The position numbers and the translations under genes are program-made. Below are positions 1-9,500 of a stretch of DNA of 64,000 nucleotides, in pieces (position 1 is the first letter of the stretch; each line of letters opens with the position of its first letter). Source of the stretch: Pseudorhizobium tarimense (GTDB taxonomy: Bacteria > Pseudomonadota > Alphaproteobacteria > Rhizobiales > Rhizobiaceae). The stretch is taken from contig NZ_JALJRA010000016.1 of assembly GCF_022968135.1 (NCBI RefSeq), positions 1 to 64,000 on the forward strand, given 5' to 3'. The notes below the pieces were generated by a model. It was not told where the DNA came from. It saw only the letters and a program-made list of their open reading frames with translations, and did no database searches.

Positions 1-2
1 TC

Positions 3-614
3 GTTTATCTCGAACGACTGGACCGACAGCGCGAGCGCTTCGACCTGGCGGTCGGTGCAGTCGGCCTCGACGCTGGCTATGCCACGGCAGGCATCGCCAA
101 GGGGCTGGAGGAAAGACAAATCCTCGGCGTCACCGGCTATCGCAATCCTACCCCGCCCAGGGACGGGATGACGCGCAAATCGAAGTTCGTCTACGAGCCC
201 GAGGCAGACGGCTATCGCTGCCCGGAAGGCCAGTTGCTCGCCTACGCCACCACCGACCGTAACGGCTACAAGCACTACCGCTCCGATCCCGCCCTCTGCC
301 GCGACTGCTCGCTTCTGGCCTCCTGCACGACCAACGCCAAGGCAGAGCGAACCATTACCCGTCATGTCTGGCAGGACGCCCGCGAGCGAACCGACAGCCA
401 CCGCAAGACGCCTTGGGGCAAAGCGATCTACAGGCGACGAAAAGAAACGGTCGAACGCTCCTTCGCCGATGCCAAACAGCTCCACGGGCACCGCTACGCC
501 CGCTTTCGCGGCCTTACCAAAGTCAAATGGCAATGCCTGCTCGCCGCCGCCGCGCAGAACATCAAGAAGATCGCAATGATACTGACGAAAACGCCGAAAA
601 CAGCATGGGGATGA
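3..614 (+). CDS. IS1182-family DDE transposase, 5' end outside window
   Basis: This is the C-terminal part of an insertion-sequence transposase. The reading frame is open from base 3, so the gene starts before the window; an internal ATG at 168 is not the true start. Visible features are the AVGLDAGYATAGIAKGLE segment of the DDE core, a Cys pair region (LCRDCSLLASC) typical of the IS1182-type C-terminal domain, and the late ETVERSFADAKQLHGHRYARFRG block that carries the last acidic residue of the catalytic triad. It ends with a normal stop followed by two hairpins. Terminal inverted repeats cannot be delimited because the left end is missing. The family assignment rests on recognised motifs, not on an alignment. 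Confidence 0.85.
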   Translation, partial: VYLERLDRQRERFDLAVGAVGLDAGYATAGIAKGLEERQILGVTGYRNPTPPRDGMTRKSKFVYEPEADGYRCPEGQLLAYATTDRNGYKHYRSDPALCRDCSLLASCTTNAKAERTITRHVWQDARERTDSHRKTPWGKAIYRRRKETVERSFADAKQLHGHRYARFRGLTKVKWQCLLAAAAQNIKKIAMILTKTPKTAWG

Positions 615-688
615 GGTCACCAGGCTCGCTCTGACCACATCGCGCGTCAACAAGACACAGTGCGAAAACCGTACCACCACAGAAAACA

Positions 689-714
689 AAACCCGCCAGA
701 AAAATCGGCGGGTT
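689..714 (+). terminator. Hairpin downstream of the transposase
   Basis: AAACCCGCC (689-697) is followed by an 8-base loop and its exact complement GGCGGGTTT (706-714). It lies 75 bases after the transposase stop, so it may terminate transposase transcription or belong to the right end of the element. Confidence 0.55.
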
Positions 715-727
715 TGTCAGCGGTCTG

Positions 728-753
728 AGCCGGGCTGATGCCCGGCTTTTTTT
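728..753 (+). terminator. Rho-independent terminator
   Basis: AGCCGGGC (728-735), a TGAT loop and GCCCGGCT (740-747) form a perfect 8-bp stem followed by a run of T residues to 753. This is a textbook intrinsic terminator on the plus strand. It is the strongest transcription stop in the first kilobases and lies just after the transposase. Confidence 0.85.
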
Positions 754-759
754 GGCCGA

Positions 760-1353
760 ACAAACGGCCGCGCCCTGAAAGGCAAACCATCACACAAAGT
801 TTCAGTAAGCCCTGTCAGCGGGCAAAAAGACTTTTAGCAAAATACGAAGCCAGTTCTTCTCGAAAGCAGATGCAGCGAGAGAGCAGGACTTCGTGAAACA
901 GGCGCGGGAGGCCGTCCCTTCGACTGCGAGAAATGCGACTGGCAAAAGATACGGATGATCGCGCGAGAGCAACCTCGGCTCAGATCAGTATGCGTGCGAA
1001 GAAGGCCTGAGGCCAGAGACGCCGCTGCAGCCTGCAGCCGCTTCCAAGAAGTCTTAATATTGGACAATGCCCCCATGCAAAGGATACGCTCGAACTTCAA
1101 GCCGGCACGGCCGCAAGGCAGATCGCGATGCCCAATCCTTCGGTGACCGGTACGGCTTCCGTACGCCCACCCGACGTCAACATGATCGTCAATACTCGGT
1201 GGTTAGCTTCCCACTTACATGGAGCGGCTCTTCGACAACCTGAACCTCGAAGTAACCAGGTGGATGAGCCTTTCCACGCCCGGCAACAGGAAATGCTGGC
1301 GAAAGATAACTTCCCTGACGATTGTCTTGGTGTTCATGAACCTCTCCTGCCAG
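760..1353. other. No recognisable gene (about 590 bp)
   Basis: Short open frames exist on both strands here (for example 834-1100 minus and 1128-1367 plus), but none shows a recognisable domain, good codon pattern or ribosome-binding site, and they overlap each other. The stretch between the IS element and the DUF1488 gene probably consists of decayed sequence. Confidence 0.5.
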
Positions 1354-1608
1354 TTACCGCAGATTAGCAGCGCTGAGCGTGTAGGTTCTGCCCCGCTTCG
1401 GGTGATAAAGCTTCGTCGCAACCCGATAGATGCTTGATCGGGCGGCGTCGAAGGCACGTAGATAATCCGAAGCAGACAACCTTACCGCTGAGAGCGCGGC
1501 GGCATCAAGGTGGAACCTGACCTCGAACATGCCGTCATAGCCCGTAAACCGAACAACATTGCGCACGTCGTCAAAGCTCCTGCTTGCGTTTGGGAAAGTC
1601 AGCGTCAT
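1354..1608 (-). CDS. DUF1488 family protein
   Basis: An 84-residue protein recognised as DUF1488 from its opening MTLTFPNASRSFD, the central VRFTGYDGMFEVRFHLDA strand segment, an AFDAARSSIYRVA helix and the ending TYTLSAANLR. The family is small, cytoplasmic and of unknown function, and is common in rhizobia. A GGAG precedes the ATG at 1608 by about eight bases. It is the last of three same-strand small genes (1354-2186). The gap of 66 bases to the next gene upstream is compatible with one transcript. Confidence 0.75.
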   Translation of the reverse strand: MTLTFPNASRSFDDVRNVVRFTGYDGMFEVRFHLDAAALSAVRLSASDYLRAFDAARSSIYRVATKLYHPKRGRTYTLSAANLR

Positions 1609-1674
1609 GTCACGTGCTCCAAGAGCTCGGGGATTGTCTAAGGGGAAGGGGACCGAGACGTTTCAAACCCACGA

Positions 1675-1995
1675 TCATGGAAGCTGATGAGCGGTTGGCA
1701 GACGCGTTAGAGGATAATCATCGGCCTTATAGAGTGTCTGCATCTGGTCGCCGTCGAAACGAGCTTCATCCACCTCCAGAACCGAACCCCGCAGCAAAGC
1801 GGCGGGAAGTACCTCGATCGCAAATCGAAGCGCTTCAGCAGCGGTTTCAAACCGCCTGTACCGATGACGACTCCCCTTTTTCTTGCTCCTGCATGGGTAA
1901 AAGCCTGCACCATTCTGATAGTCAAAGCTGCCGGCCTGCTTGTTCGCTTGCTTGGTGGCTTTCTTGGTAATCTTTTGCTCAAACACCGCCGTCAT
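1675..1995 (-). CDS. Conserved hypothetical protein
   Basis: A 106-residue protein with a lysine-rich N-terminus and a C-terminal block (RYRRFETAAEALRFAIEVLP, then VLEVDEARFDGDQMQTLY) of a type I recognise from uncharacterised rhizobial proteins. No catalytic motif, signal peptide or membrane segment is visible. Its ATG at 1995 overlaps the TGA of the upstream gene as ATGA, so the two are translationally coupled. Function unknown. Confidence 0.65.
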   Translation of the reverse strand: MTAVFEQKITKKATKQANKQAGSFDYQNGAGFYPCRSKKKGSRHRYRRFETAAEALRFAIEVLPAALLRGSVLEVDEARFDGDQMQTLYKADDYPLTRLPTAHQLP

Positions 1996-2186
1996 CGTGC
2001 GAAAATGGCAGAGCCACCCTTACCAGCGCGCTTTTCAAGGCGCAGATGTTTCTCGGCAATTCTCGCTTCCCGCACGCGTTGAGCCTGTCTGATCCGAAAA
2101 TCCTGCAGCTTCGCTGTGTAAGAGCCGTTCTCGGCCGACGTGACTTTGAATAGGCTGACCGCCTCATGAAGGCTTTTGTTGAACAT
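1992..2186 (-). CDS. Small hypothetical protein
   Basis: A 64-residue, strongly basic protein with an Arg/Ala/Glu-rich second half (IRQAQRVREARIAEKHLR) likely to form one helix. I do not recognise the family. GAGGACG lies about eight bases before the ATG at 2186, and the stop codon overlaps the start of the next gene (ATGA at 1992-1995). This makes it the probable first gene of a three-gene unit ending with the DUF1488 gene. Confidence 0.55.
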   Translation of the reverse strand: MFNKSLHEAVSLFKVTSAENGSYTAKLQDFRIRQAQRVREARIAEKHLRLEKRAGKGGSAIFAR

Positions 2187-2604
2187 GTTACGTCCTCGTC
2201 ACTGGCTGGGCAGATACGAAACCTGCCGCCATCTCCAGCCAGGATGGCGGAGTTCGGGCCGTTCGCAAAAATCGAGGTTAGCCAAGGCCGCCGGCTGCGC
2301 CGGGAGGATCAGGTTTCCTAAAAGGCTGAAAACGTATCTCATCATATGGGGGCCGAATGATGAAGATACAAGTCCGCTGGTTACCGCCTCATCAAACGTT
2401 GCACCCTCATCAACGGGAGCACCTGGCTTTGTCCGATATTGCCTCCCCAACCAAGGGGGCCGAGGTTTAGGAGAACGTGAAAATAGAACGCAACGGACCT
2501 CGTCGATCACCAATAGGCGGGCCAGCCAGATGCTCGTGACCGCGTGAACATGTTGGCGATGGAGACCGAAGAGCTTTTGCGCCATCCAGTGGACGGCGCC
2601 GGTC
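2187..2604. other. No recognisable gene (about 420 bp)
   Basis: Two overlapping open frames on opposite strands (2176-2547 plus, 2199-2585 minus) cover this stretch. Neither has recognisable motifs. Together with the truncated fragment next to it, this looks like decayed coding sequence plus the promoter of the small gene at 2186. Confidence 0.45.
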
Positions 2605-2694
2605 TCATGGGCGGATGCGGCAAGGCCACACCTTGAAGGCGGCTTCCTTGCCTTCGTGGATACGACCTTCGAAGAGTGCCTGGCGAATGATCAT
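2605..2694 (-). pseudogene. Remnant of a small protein gene following the dehydrogenase
   Basis: The frame starts MIIRQALFEGRIHEGKEAAF 13 bases after the dehydrogenase stop and ends at a TGA after 29 residues. The N-terminus resembles small dimeric alpha/beta-barrel monooxygenase-like (Dabb/ABM) proteins that can follow 2-hydroxyacid dehydrogenase genes. Only the first strand and helix survive; the sequence downstream is not recognisable. It is inferred to be a truncated gene that once formed an operon with the dehydrogenase. Confidence 0.4.
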
Positions 2695-2706
2695 GGTACG
2701 TCCGAT

Positions 2707-3069
2707 TTAGTTGACCGTGGTTGGCGGCTTTTCGCCGTTGAAGAATGCATGGAGGTTGGCAAGGACAAGCTCACCCATCGCAATCCGCGTCTCGCGCGTC
2801 GCACTCCCTTGATTCGGCATCAACACCGTGTTGGGTGAGGTAAGGAATTCCTCGCGGATGCGTGGTTCCTCGACAAAGAGGTCCAGGCCCGCCCCGGCGA
2901 TCATGCCATCCTTAAGAGCCTGAAGCAGCGCATTCTCGTCCAGAGACTGGGGCATCCCGACGATCATTGCTGGCGATTTCAACGCAGTTCCCTGGGAGCG
3001 GGTAACGCGTCGCGCCATGCGGATCGGAGACCTTCTTGATCCGCGTATTGGCCGGGGGGCTCTATCCAC
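2707..3069 (-). pseudogene. 2-hydroxyacid dehydrogenase, C-terminal remnant
   Basis: The last ~90 codons encode the C-terminal part of a D-isomer-specific 2-hydroxyacid dehydrogenase (glyoxylate/hydroxypyruvate reductase type): DENALLQALKDGMIAGAGLD, FVEEPRIREEFLTSPNTVL and the ending NGEKPPTTVN. The catalytic-domain half and most of the Rossmann fold are absent. The usual G-R-G-S after the last Rossmann strand reads G-M-P-Q, and the catalytic His block reads MPNQGSAT where a His is expected in MPHxGSAT. The upstream 25 codons are unrelated. The gene is a 5'-truncated, substituted remnant that cannot encode an active enzyme. Confidence 0.8.
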
Positions 3070-3309
3070 CTACGACACGAACAGTTGCTGACGTCCTGGC
3101 CACTCGACCAGATCCTGTTCCAGCCGCAGTTTGCGCTAAAGGCTTTCGACACCCTGCCCGACTTCGGTCCCGATCACCGCGCCGTGACTGCGAGCCTTTG
3201 CCATGATCCTGCAGCCGCACAGGACGTGCCGGAGGCGTCGGTAGACGACCTCGTTGAGGCACAGAGATCTCTTGAGGCTGCAAGAAGGTTCAGTGACTTA
3301 AGAGGATGA
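3070..3309. other. Unassigned degenerate sequence
   Basis: Several short overlapping frames on both strands, none recognised. One minus-strand frame (EVVYRRLRHVLCGCR then MAKARSHGAVIGTEVGQG) looks protein-like but is interrupted by a stop and could not be assigned. No trace of the missing dehydrogenase N-terminus was found here. Confidence 0.4.
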
Positions 3310-3897
3310 TCAGCCGCCAAAGCCGAAGTACCACACTGCCACCGGCACCGCCGAGAGGAAGATGAGGGAAAGCACGACCAGCGCGCCGTCACGGGTCAAC
3401 ATGCCTGCCGCAAAGAGTGCAATCACCGCGGAAGCGATGGAGCCTGACGTGGGGATGATCTCCATGAACGGCATGAAGAGGGTCAACGCAAGGATCAGGG
3501 AGAGCGGCAGCCAGAGCCATGGGCGATGGAAGAGGAATGTGAGCCGCGCCTTGAGAAACCGTTCCACGAAGCCGACAGGTTTGCGCAACCATCCGATCCC
3601 CTTGCAGAGCTTGGTCGTGGACATCCGACGGTGGGTGATGAAGCTCGGCAGCCACACGCAATCACGGCCGATGATCATCTGAACGACCAGAATGAAGACA
3701 ATCACCGCCACGGTCGCCGTGATGCCAGGGATGGCGCTTGCGGGCGATGTGGAGATCAACGAGAAAACCAGCATGAGGGACGCAAAGGATTTGTGTCCAA
3801 GCTTTTCGATCACCTCCTGAACCATGATGCTGTCGCCATGCGCCGAGCTTTCAAGCTGGTCCAGCACATCGCTAAGTGCGCGCGTGTTTTCCGTCAT
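3310..3897 (-). CDS. ExoD-family exopolysaccharide synthesis membrane protein
   Basis: A 195-residue inner-membrane protein of the ExoD family, named for the rhizobial exoD gene that affects exopolysaccharide production and alkali tolerance. The N-terminal DVLDQLESSAHGD segment and GHKSFASLMLVFSLIS are characteristic, followed by hydrophobic segments around residues 45-75, 125-150 and 155-195. The frame continues upstream to 3945, but the ATG at 3897 is preceded by AAGAGGG and gives the usual N-terminus. Its exact biochemical role is unknown. It is intact although neighbours on both sides are broken. Confidence 0.8.
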   Translation of the reverse strand: MTENTRALSDVLDQLESSAHGDSIMVQEVIEKLGHKSFASLMLVFSLISTSPASAIPGITATVAVIVFILVVQMIIGRDCVWLPSFITHRRMSTTKLCKGIGWLRKPVGFVERFLKARLTFLFHRPWLWLPLSLILALTLFMPFMEIIPTSGSIASAVIALFAAGMLTRDGALVVLSLIFLSAVPVAVWYFGFGG

Positions 3898-4115
3898 GCT
3901 TACCCTCTTAGAAGCGTTCGTCGATCCGGCCAGCAAGGCGTCCATCGTGATTGGACGTGGAGCGTCAAAGCGGCGACGCTCGCCGCTCCTTTTCGCAACG
4001 GCAAGCAGGAGCGATAGTTCCTGACTTCACGCCTGCTCAAGATTCTGCAGCCGCACAGGATGCTCCAACTGCGCGTCCATGCTTCTGCAGGGCCGGCTCC
4101 GTTTGCGCATTCTTT

Positions 4116-5113
4116 AGTGGTTCCCGGCAGCTTTACGTCTTCGTGCAGCGTCTCCCTGAGATAGAGCTCTTTCACAACCACATAGAGGACGACCGTGAGC
4201 GGCGTGCGAACAGCGTCAGAACCGGCGGCAGGTCTATCGTCCGTCGTTGAACGAGCGGCATGATGATGTTGCCTTCAATCTGCTGAACCAGAATGTAGAG
4301 CACCAGCACCCACAAGCCGTGCTGCCACCTTCCGAGAAGGCGATCAGCAGAGCGGGAACGGCACTAAGGATAGGGCCATGATCGGAACGAACTCGGAGGC
4401 GCCCGCCAGGAACCCCCAGGGCCAACGCCGATGGCATTCGCAAGACATAAAGCCCCAAGATTACGAGGACGCCAACCACCGTCATCGACACAAGCTGGCC
4501 CAGCAGCCATAGCCGCAGGGGCTCGCCGGAGTGGCCGGATGTGGCAGAGGCGCGTTCCCCACACGATGCGGAACGAGCCTGAGGATGCCCCGGCTGTACT
4601 GCTTAGACCGGGCCGCGAGATTGATGCCTGCGGCCATGACAAGCAGCACGTTGGCCAGGACACCGACAAGAGCCGAAGAATATCCCACGACTTCCGCCAC
4701 CAGGTTGCCCCCGCCGGCGAATTCCCCGGCACGGTCCTCGAGTCGCCCGTAGAGGCTATCAACCCCAATTCGTTCGCCGAGGCTGTTGATCATTTCCGGC
4801 AGACGCTGAACTACAGTGGTGGCCTCACTAACGATCTGGCCACCGAGCAGATAGAAGAACCCGGCAACGATCAGAGCGACAGCCAGCACGCAGATCACCA
4901 GCGACGAAGGGGCTTTGATTGGCGTGGATCCTCAATTCCCTTCGCGCCGCTGCGCAGGATGACGGCAGCGACAATCGCGGCGAAGAACAACAGAAGCACG
5001 CTCGAAAGCTGCCACAGGAGGAGCGCCCCCGAAATCACTCCACCCACGATCAGGCTCACTTTCAAGACTTTGAAACCTTCTAGCTTCAAACCCGTCTTGA
5101 ATTTCGCAACCAT
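4116..5113 (-). pseudogene. AI-2E (PerM) family transporter, multiply frameshifted
   Basis: A once-complete AI-2E/PerM-type membrane protein, now spread over several frames. The start (MVAKFKTGLKLEGFKVLKVS) at 5113 has a GGGGAGAAG ribosome site. The frame shifts near 4920 into VICVLAVALIVAGFFYLLGG, again near 4560 before MTVVGVLVILGLYVL, twice around 4400 (the expected ASEFVPIMGP block reads differently), and again near 4310 before the surviving LYLRETLHEDVKLPGTT end. At least five indels are needed to restore the frame. The transported substrate of this family is generally uncertain. Non-functional. Confidence 0.85.
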
Positions 5114-5670
5114 GTCTTCTCCCCATCCTGGTGCATGTAGTCCGCGCTGTTCGCGCGCCATCGGCGTGATAATTGACATCACCGCCAAGGAGGCGGATCA
5201 GCGGCACCGACGATGCCACCGGCTGGTACGCTAGAACCTCTCTAGCGGGCTTTCCGTGCGGCTCAAGGCGACAAGTCTTCGATGAAGAAGCAGCCTCCCT
5301 TCCTGCACCGCACCGACCGGTGTGACAGCCGAAAGATCAATAGTTCCCGAGCATTTGCGGCAAGTTTGGACCCATTAGCCGGAGTGGGGCCATCCTGCCT
5401 TGCTGCTCTCAACGTCTGGAACAGAGACTCTGACAGGCTTTTTCTGCACCGGCGTTCTGCCTCGGCGGCTCCGACGCAAAGAGCTGCGCGATCTAGCCCG
5501 ATAGCGCAGCCGCTCAATCTCTGACCCGACATACCATTGTACCTCGACTAAATCTGCTTCGTCATCTGCACCTGACGCGCATCGGGGCCGGCCCGCCCCC
5601 CAGGCCGTGGAACAGAGGCGATAAGAAGCTGTTCGCGAGCACGTCGAATTCATTTGGGCGGTTTCGTTTA
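5114..5670. other. No recognisable gene (about 560 bp)
   Basis: Overlapping short frames on both strands only (5263-5532 minus, 5282-5524 plus, 5375-5653 minus). None has a recognisable domain or a convincing ribosome-binding site. The stretch lies between two pseudogenes and is probably further decayed sequence. Confidence 0.45.
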
Positions 5671-6336
5671 ATGCACCGTTGGAAAGAGACGATGCTCTGC
5701 AGGCGGGCCACGCGGCTTACCGAGGATGGACATCTGGACCGATCTCTCAACAACGACCCTCGTTCCCGGTTCTTCTTTGGCGCCGCCGCAGTAATCTTCT
5801 TTGCGGGGTTGCGCATCACAGGACTGGCGGATCGGCTGGCAGACCGCATCGGTTTCGGAGAGGCACTCATCTGAGCGGTCCTCCTCGGTGCGGCAACATC
5901 GCTCATCGGCATCATCGTTCCGATCACCTCGACTCTCGATCGCCGCGCCTCTTTCGCGTTCTCCAACAGCGTGGGCGGGATCGCAGCCCGGACGGTCCTT
6001 CTTGCGGTGGCCGACGCGACCTACCGCAAGGCCAATCTCGAGCACGCCGCAGCAGATCTCGGCAATGTCTACCAAGGTTTGGTGCTGATGGGTCTCCTCG
6101 CATTGCCCCTGGTGGCGCTCACGATACCCGCGGTGTCAATATGGCGACACATCCCGTCTCCTTCGCTATTCCTGTTGTCTACGTAGTAGGCTACGGCGAT
6201 GCTCATGACCTCGGTTCTCATCGCCGGGCTTATCCTGCGGCAGCGGCTCGGGCCGGGCCGGATTGGCGGAGAAAGCATCGCGCTACTCCTGCTTTATGGC
6301 GCCGCGGTAGCGGTTCAGGCTATGGTTTCGGGATAA
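5671..6336 (+). pseudogene. Sodium/calcium-antiporter-like membrane protein, broken
   Basis: The product resembles cation antiporters of the CaCA/sodium-proton exchanger type. VIFFAGLRITGLADRLADRI leads into EALI, a TGA at 5872-5874 that replaces an expected Gly, then in the same frame VLLGAATSLIGII and FSNSVGGIAARTVLLAVADA. A second break near 6148 and a third near 6197 shift the frame before the closing block MLMTSVLIAGLILRQRLG and a TAA at 6334-6336. One nonsense and two frameshift changes disable it. Exact start uncertain; homologous sequence is clear from about 5770. Confidence 0.75.
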
Positions 6337-6541
6337 GAGGGACGGCCGCGGCTAGCGCGCCGATGATGCCGGCGAAGAACATCGAGATGAGGTAGTTGCT
6401 CGTGAGGAGGCGCGACGATCCTGACCACCCGCTGCTCCCTCGCTTGTGGCCAAGGCAGAAGCAGACGCCCAGCATGCCAATGCTACGGGATCCCACAGCT
6501 CGCGCTAGTCGACGCGGAACAAGCCGGCAACTACGGGGTTC
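6337..6541. other. Intergenic stretch with a possible membrane-protein remnant
   Basis: On the minus strand the frame 6320-6583 ends with a hydrophobic segment (NYLISMFFAGIIGALAAAV) that resembles a real transmembrane helix, while its N-terminal part is featureless. It may be the tail of a lost small membrane protein. It overlaps the end of the antiporter remnant and the start of the Mfd-like gene, so it is not called as a gene. Confidence 0.3.
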
Positions 6542-9500
6542 TTGCAGGCCGGCAGAGAGCCGAAGCAAGATTGGCAGGTTCATGTGAACGTTATTGACTA
6601 CCGAGGTAAAAAATCCTCTAGGTCCCTTGCCGCCGAGGAACAGGCACAGGCCGGAAAGCTGCCGGCGGGTTTGGTCGCAACCAGACTGGCCGCCTCACTA
6701 CAAGATTCAAGACGATCACAGTGCTATGTGGCCCTGAGCGAGGGGGAGGCGGATGAAATTGCTGGAGCCGTCGGCGCCCTTTTCCCCGACATCCAGATTC
6801 TTGTCTTGCCGCCTTGGGACTGCCTCCCCTACGATCGTGTACGACCCTCGCGCCACTCGATGGGCAGACGAATGGATGCGTTGCGGATCTGGAATGGACG
6901 CAGCGGCGCGCCGAAACTGCTGGTAACCTGTCTGGAAGCGATGCTTCAGCATGTTCCGCCGGCGACCATCATGGAAGGCAGCAAGTTCGATCTGGCGGTG
7001 GGCCAGGTATTCGACCGCGGCGCATTCTCCCGCTTCCTCCAGCAGACCGGCTATGTCGAAGAAGGCGTTGCCGACGATCCCGGCGAGGTGGTGGTTCGCG
7101 AGGGTGTGATCGACATCTACCCCGCGGGTGCGCCGGGACCGATGCGGATCGTTCTGTCGAAGGACGACCACATCCTTGAACTGAGGGGTTTTGACCGTGT
7201 GTCGCAACGCACCGAGAGCTTTCTGCAAGAGGTAACATTGGGACCCGCGTCCGAAGCAATCCAAAGCGAAAATGAAGGTGAAGGCGCGGCTGCAAGACCC
7301 GGTACGATGGAAAGCTTGCTCTGCCGCCTTTACCCTGACATGCCAACCGTCTTCGATATTCTCGGCGATGCCACTGTACATTTCGCTCCCGGCGCCAATG
7401 AACGGGTCAGCCGTTACTTCGACATCATCCAAGATGCCCGGCAGGCTAGGGAAAGTTTCGCCGAGACGGAGCATGCGCCGCCTCGTTCATTCTACCTCAA
7501 CCCCGCGGAATGGGAACGCTACGCCAGCAGCGCACCGAAGGGTGCACTGGACCTCGAAGAAGGCGGTGTCCTGCCGGCGGAAGTGCTTGATACGGGTCCA
7601 CGAAAGGCGTTGATCAGGTTCGTTCAGGACGGCATCGAGCAGGGAAGGAAAATCGTCATCGCTGGGACAGGCAAAGGTCCCGCAGCCCTTTGTCGCCGCT
7701 TGACCAAGGCTACCGCGACAGCAGTCCGCTCCGTCGACACCTGGGAAGCGGTCTTGGCGAACAACGTCGCAAACCTGTTAAAACTCGAATGTGATCTAGA
7801 ACAGGGGTTCGTCGACGCAAAGAGCGATATCGTGGTCGTCGCCGCGGCCGGCGAAGCAAGTGCCGTCGGCGATCCTTCGGTCCATCTGACCGAGCCGGAG
7901 CTGAGAATCGGCGATGTCGTCGTTCACGAGGACCATGGCATCGGCGTTCTCAGAGACTTGGAGCGAATCGAGATCGAGGGTGTGTCTCACGACGCTGCTC
8001 GGCTCGAATATCGTGATGGCGGTTCGATCCTCGTGACGATGGAGGAGTTCGGCAAATTGTGGCGTTATGGCTCCGAAGCCGAGGCCGTAACGCTGGATCG
8101 GCTTCACACGGAGGCGTGGCAGAAGAAGCGCGAGAAGATTGCGAAAGACATTCAATCTACCGCGCGTCATCTCGCGACCATTGCAAAGCAGAGGCAGGCA
8201 TCGCAGGCAGAGAAGTTTGTGCCGCAGCGGGCTGCGTTCTCCGCCTTTACAAGACGCTTCCCCTACGCCGAAACCCGTGATCAGACAGAGGCGATCCGAG
8301 TCGTCCTTTCCGATCTGGCATCCGGGCAACCGATGAACCGCCTCATCTGCGGGGATGTCGGCTTCGGCAAGACGGAAATCGCCTTGCGGGCAGCGGCCGC
8401 CGTGGCGCTTGCCGGCGGACAAGTGGTCGTCATCGTGCCGACCACCGTGCTGGCGCGTCAGCACTTCGCCACGTTCCAGCATCGCTTCGCAGGAACGGGC
8501 GTCGCGGTCGGGATGTTGTCGCGGCTCGTCAAGCAGAGCGAGGCGAAGCAGGTGAAGGCGGCGCTGGCAGAGGGAGAGCTCGGCGTGGTTGTTGCGACCC
8601 AGGCGATCCTCGCGAAGGATGTCCAATTTGCCCATCTCGGGCTGCTGATCGTGGATGAGGAGCACCGGTTTGGACTGAAGGAGAAGCGTGCGATGAGCGC
8701 GTTGGCGCCGGCGCTGCACACGCTTGCAATGTCGGCAACGCCGATCCCCCGGACGCTGCAGTCAGCCATGATCGGTGTTCAGGAGGTCAGCCTTCTGACG
8801 ACGCCCCCCGTCAAACGACGGCCGGTCCGCACCGCGCTTGCCGCGTTTGACAGCGCCTCTCTCCGCACCGCGCTGATGCGCGAAGTGCGCCGCGGCGGAC
8901 AGAGCTTTGTCGTGGTGCCGCGCGTTGAGGACATGGAAGAGGTCGAGGCGGTGCTGCATAAGATCGTGCCGGAGCTTTTGGTCAAGGTCGCCCACGGGAA
9001 GATGCCGGCGGCGGCCATCGATGAAGCAGTGGTTAGCTTTGCAGCAGGCGACGGCGATGTCCTGCTCGCGACGAACATCATCGAAAACGGTCTGGACGTG
9101 CCGCGAGCCAATACCATGTTCGTCTGGCGAGCCGAGCTCTTTGGCCTTGCGCAGCTTCATCAGTTGCGTGGACGGGTGGGGCGCGCAGGAGTGCAGGGCC
9201 TGGCAACTTTCTTTACGCAGGAGGGCGCCGAGCTGACGGAAGAAACATGCTCTCGGCTGTCGACCCTCGTCGAGAACGATCGCCTGGGCTCGGGCCTTGC
9301 CATCAGCCTACGCGATCTTGATCTGCGCGGCGGAGGCGATCTCGCCGGCGAAGACCAAGCCGGTCATATCAAAGCAATCGGGGTTGGCCTGTACCAGAAG
9401 TTGCTTGCAAACGCGGTCGCGAAAACAGGCAAACAAGCCGGACGCGCGTCGCCGCGCGCGACCCTCCATCTGGGTGTGGCGGGCACGATACCGGCTGACT

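Noticed and set aside
2199-2585. 128-codon minus-strand frame
   Set aside because: No recognisable domain, and an overlapping plus-strand frame of similar length; left as unassigned sequence.
4431-5234. 267-codon plus-strand frame over the AI-2E remnant
   Set aside because: It is the antisense of a recognisable transporter; its composition is that of a shadow frame.
7796-8719. 307-codon minus-strand frame inside the Mfd-like gene
   Set aside because: It overlaps conserved helicase motifs on the other strand and shows no recognisable family.
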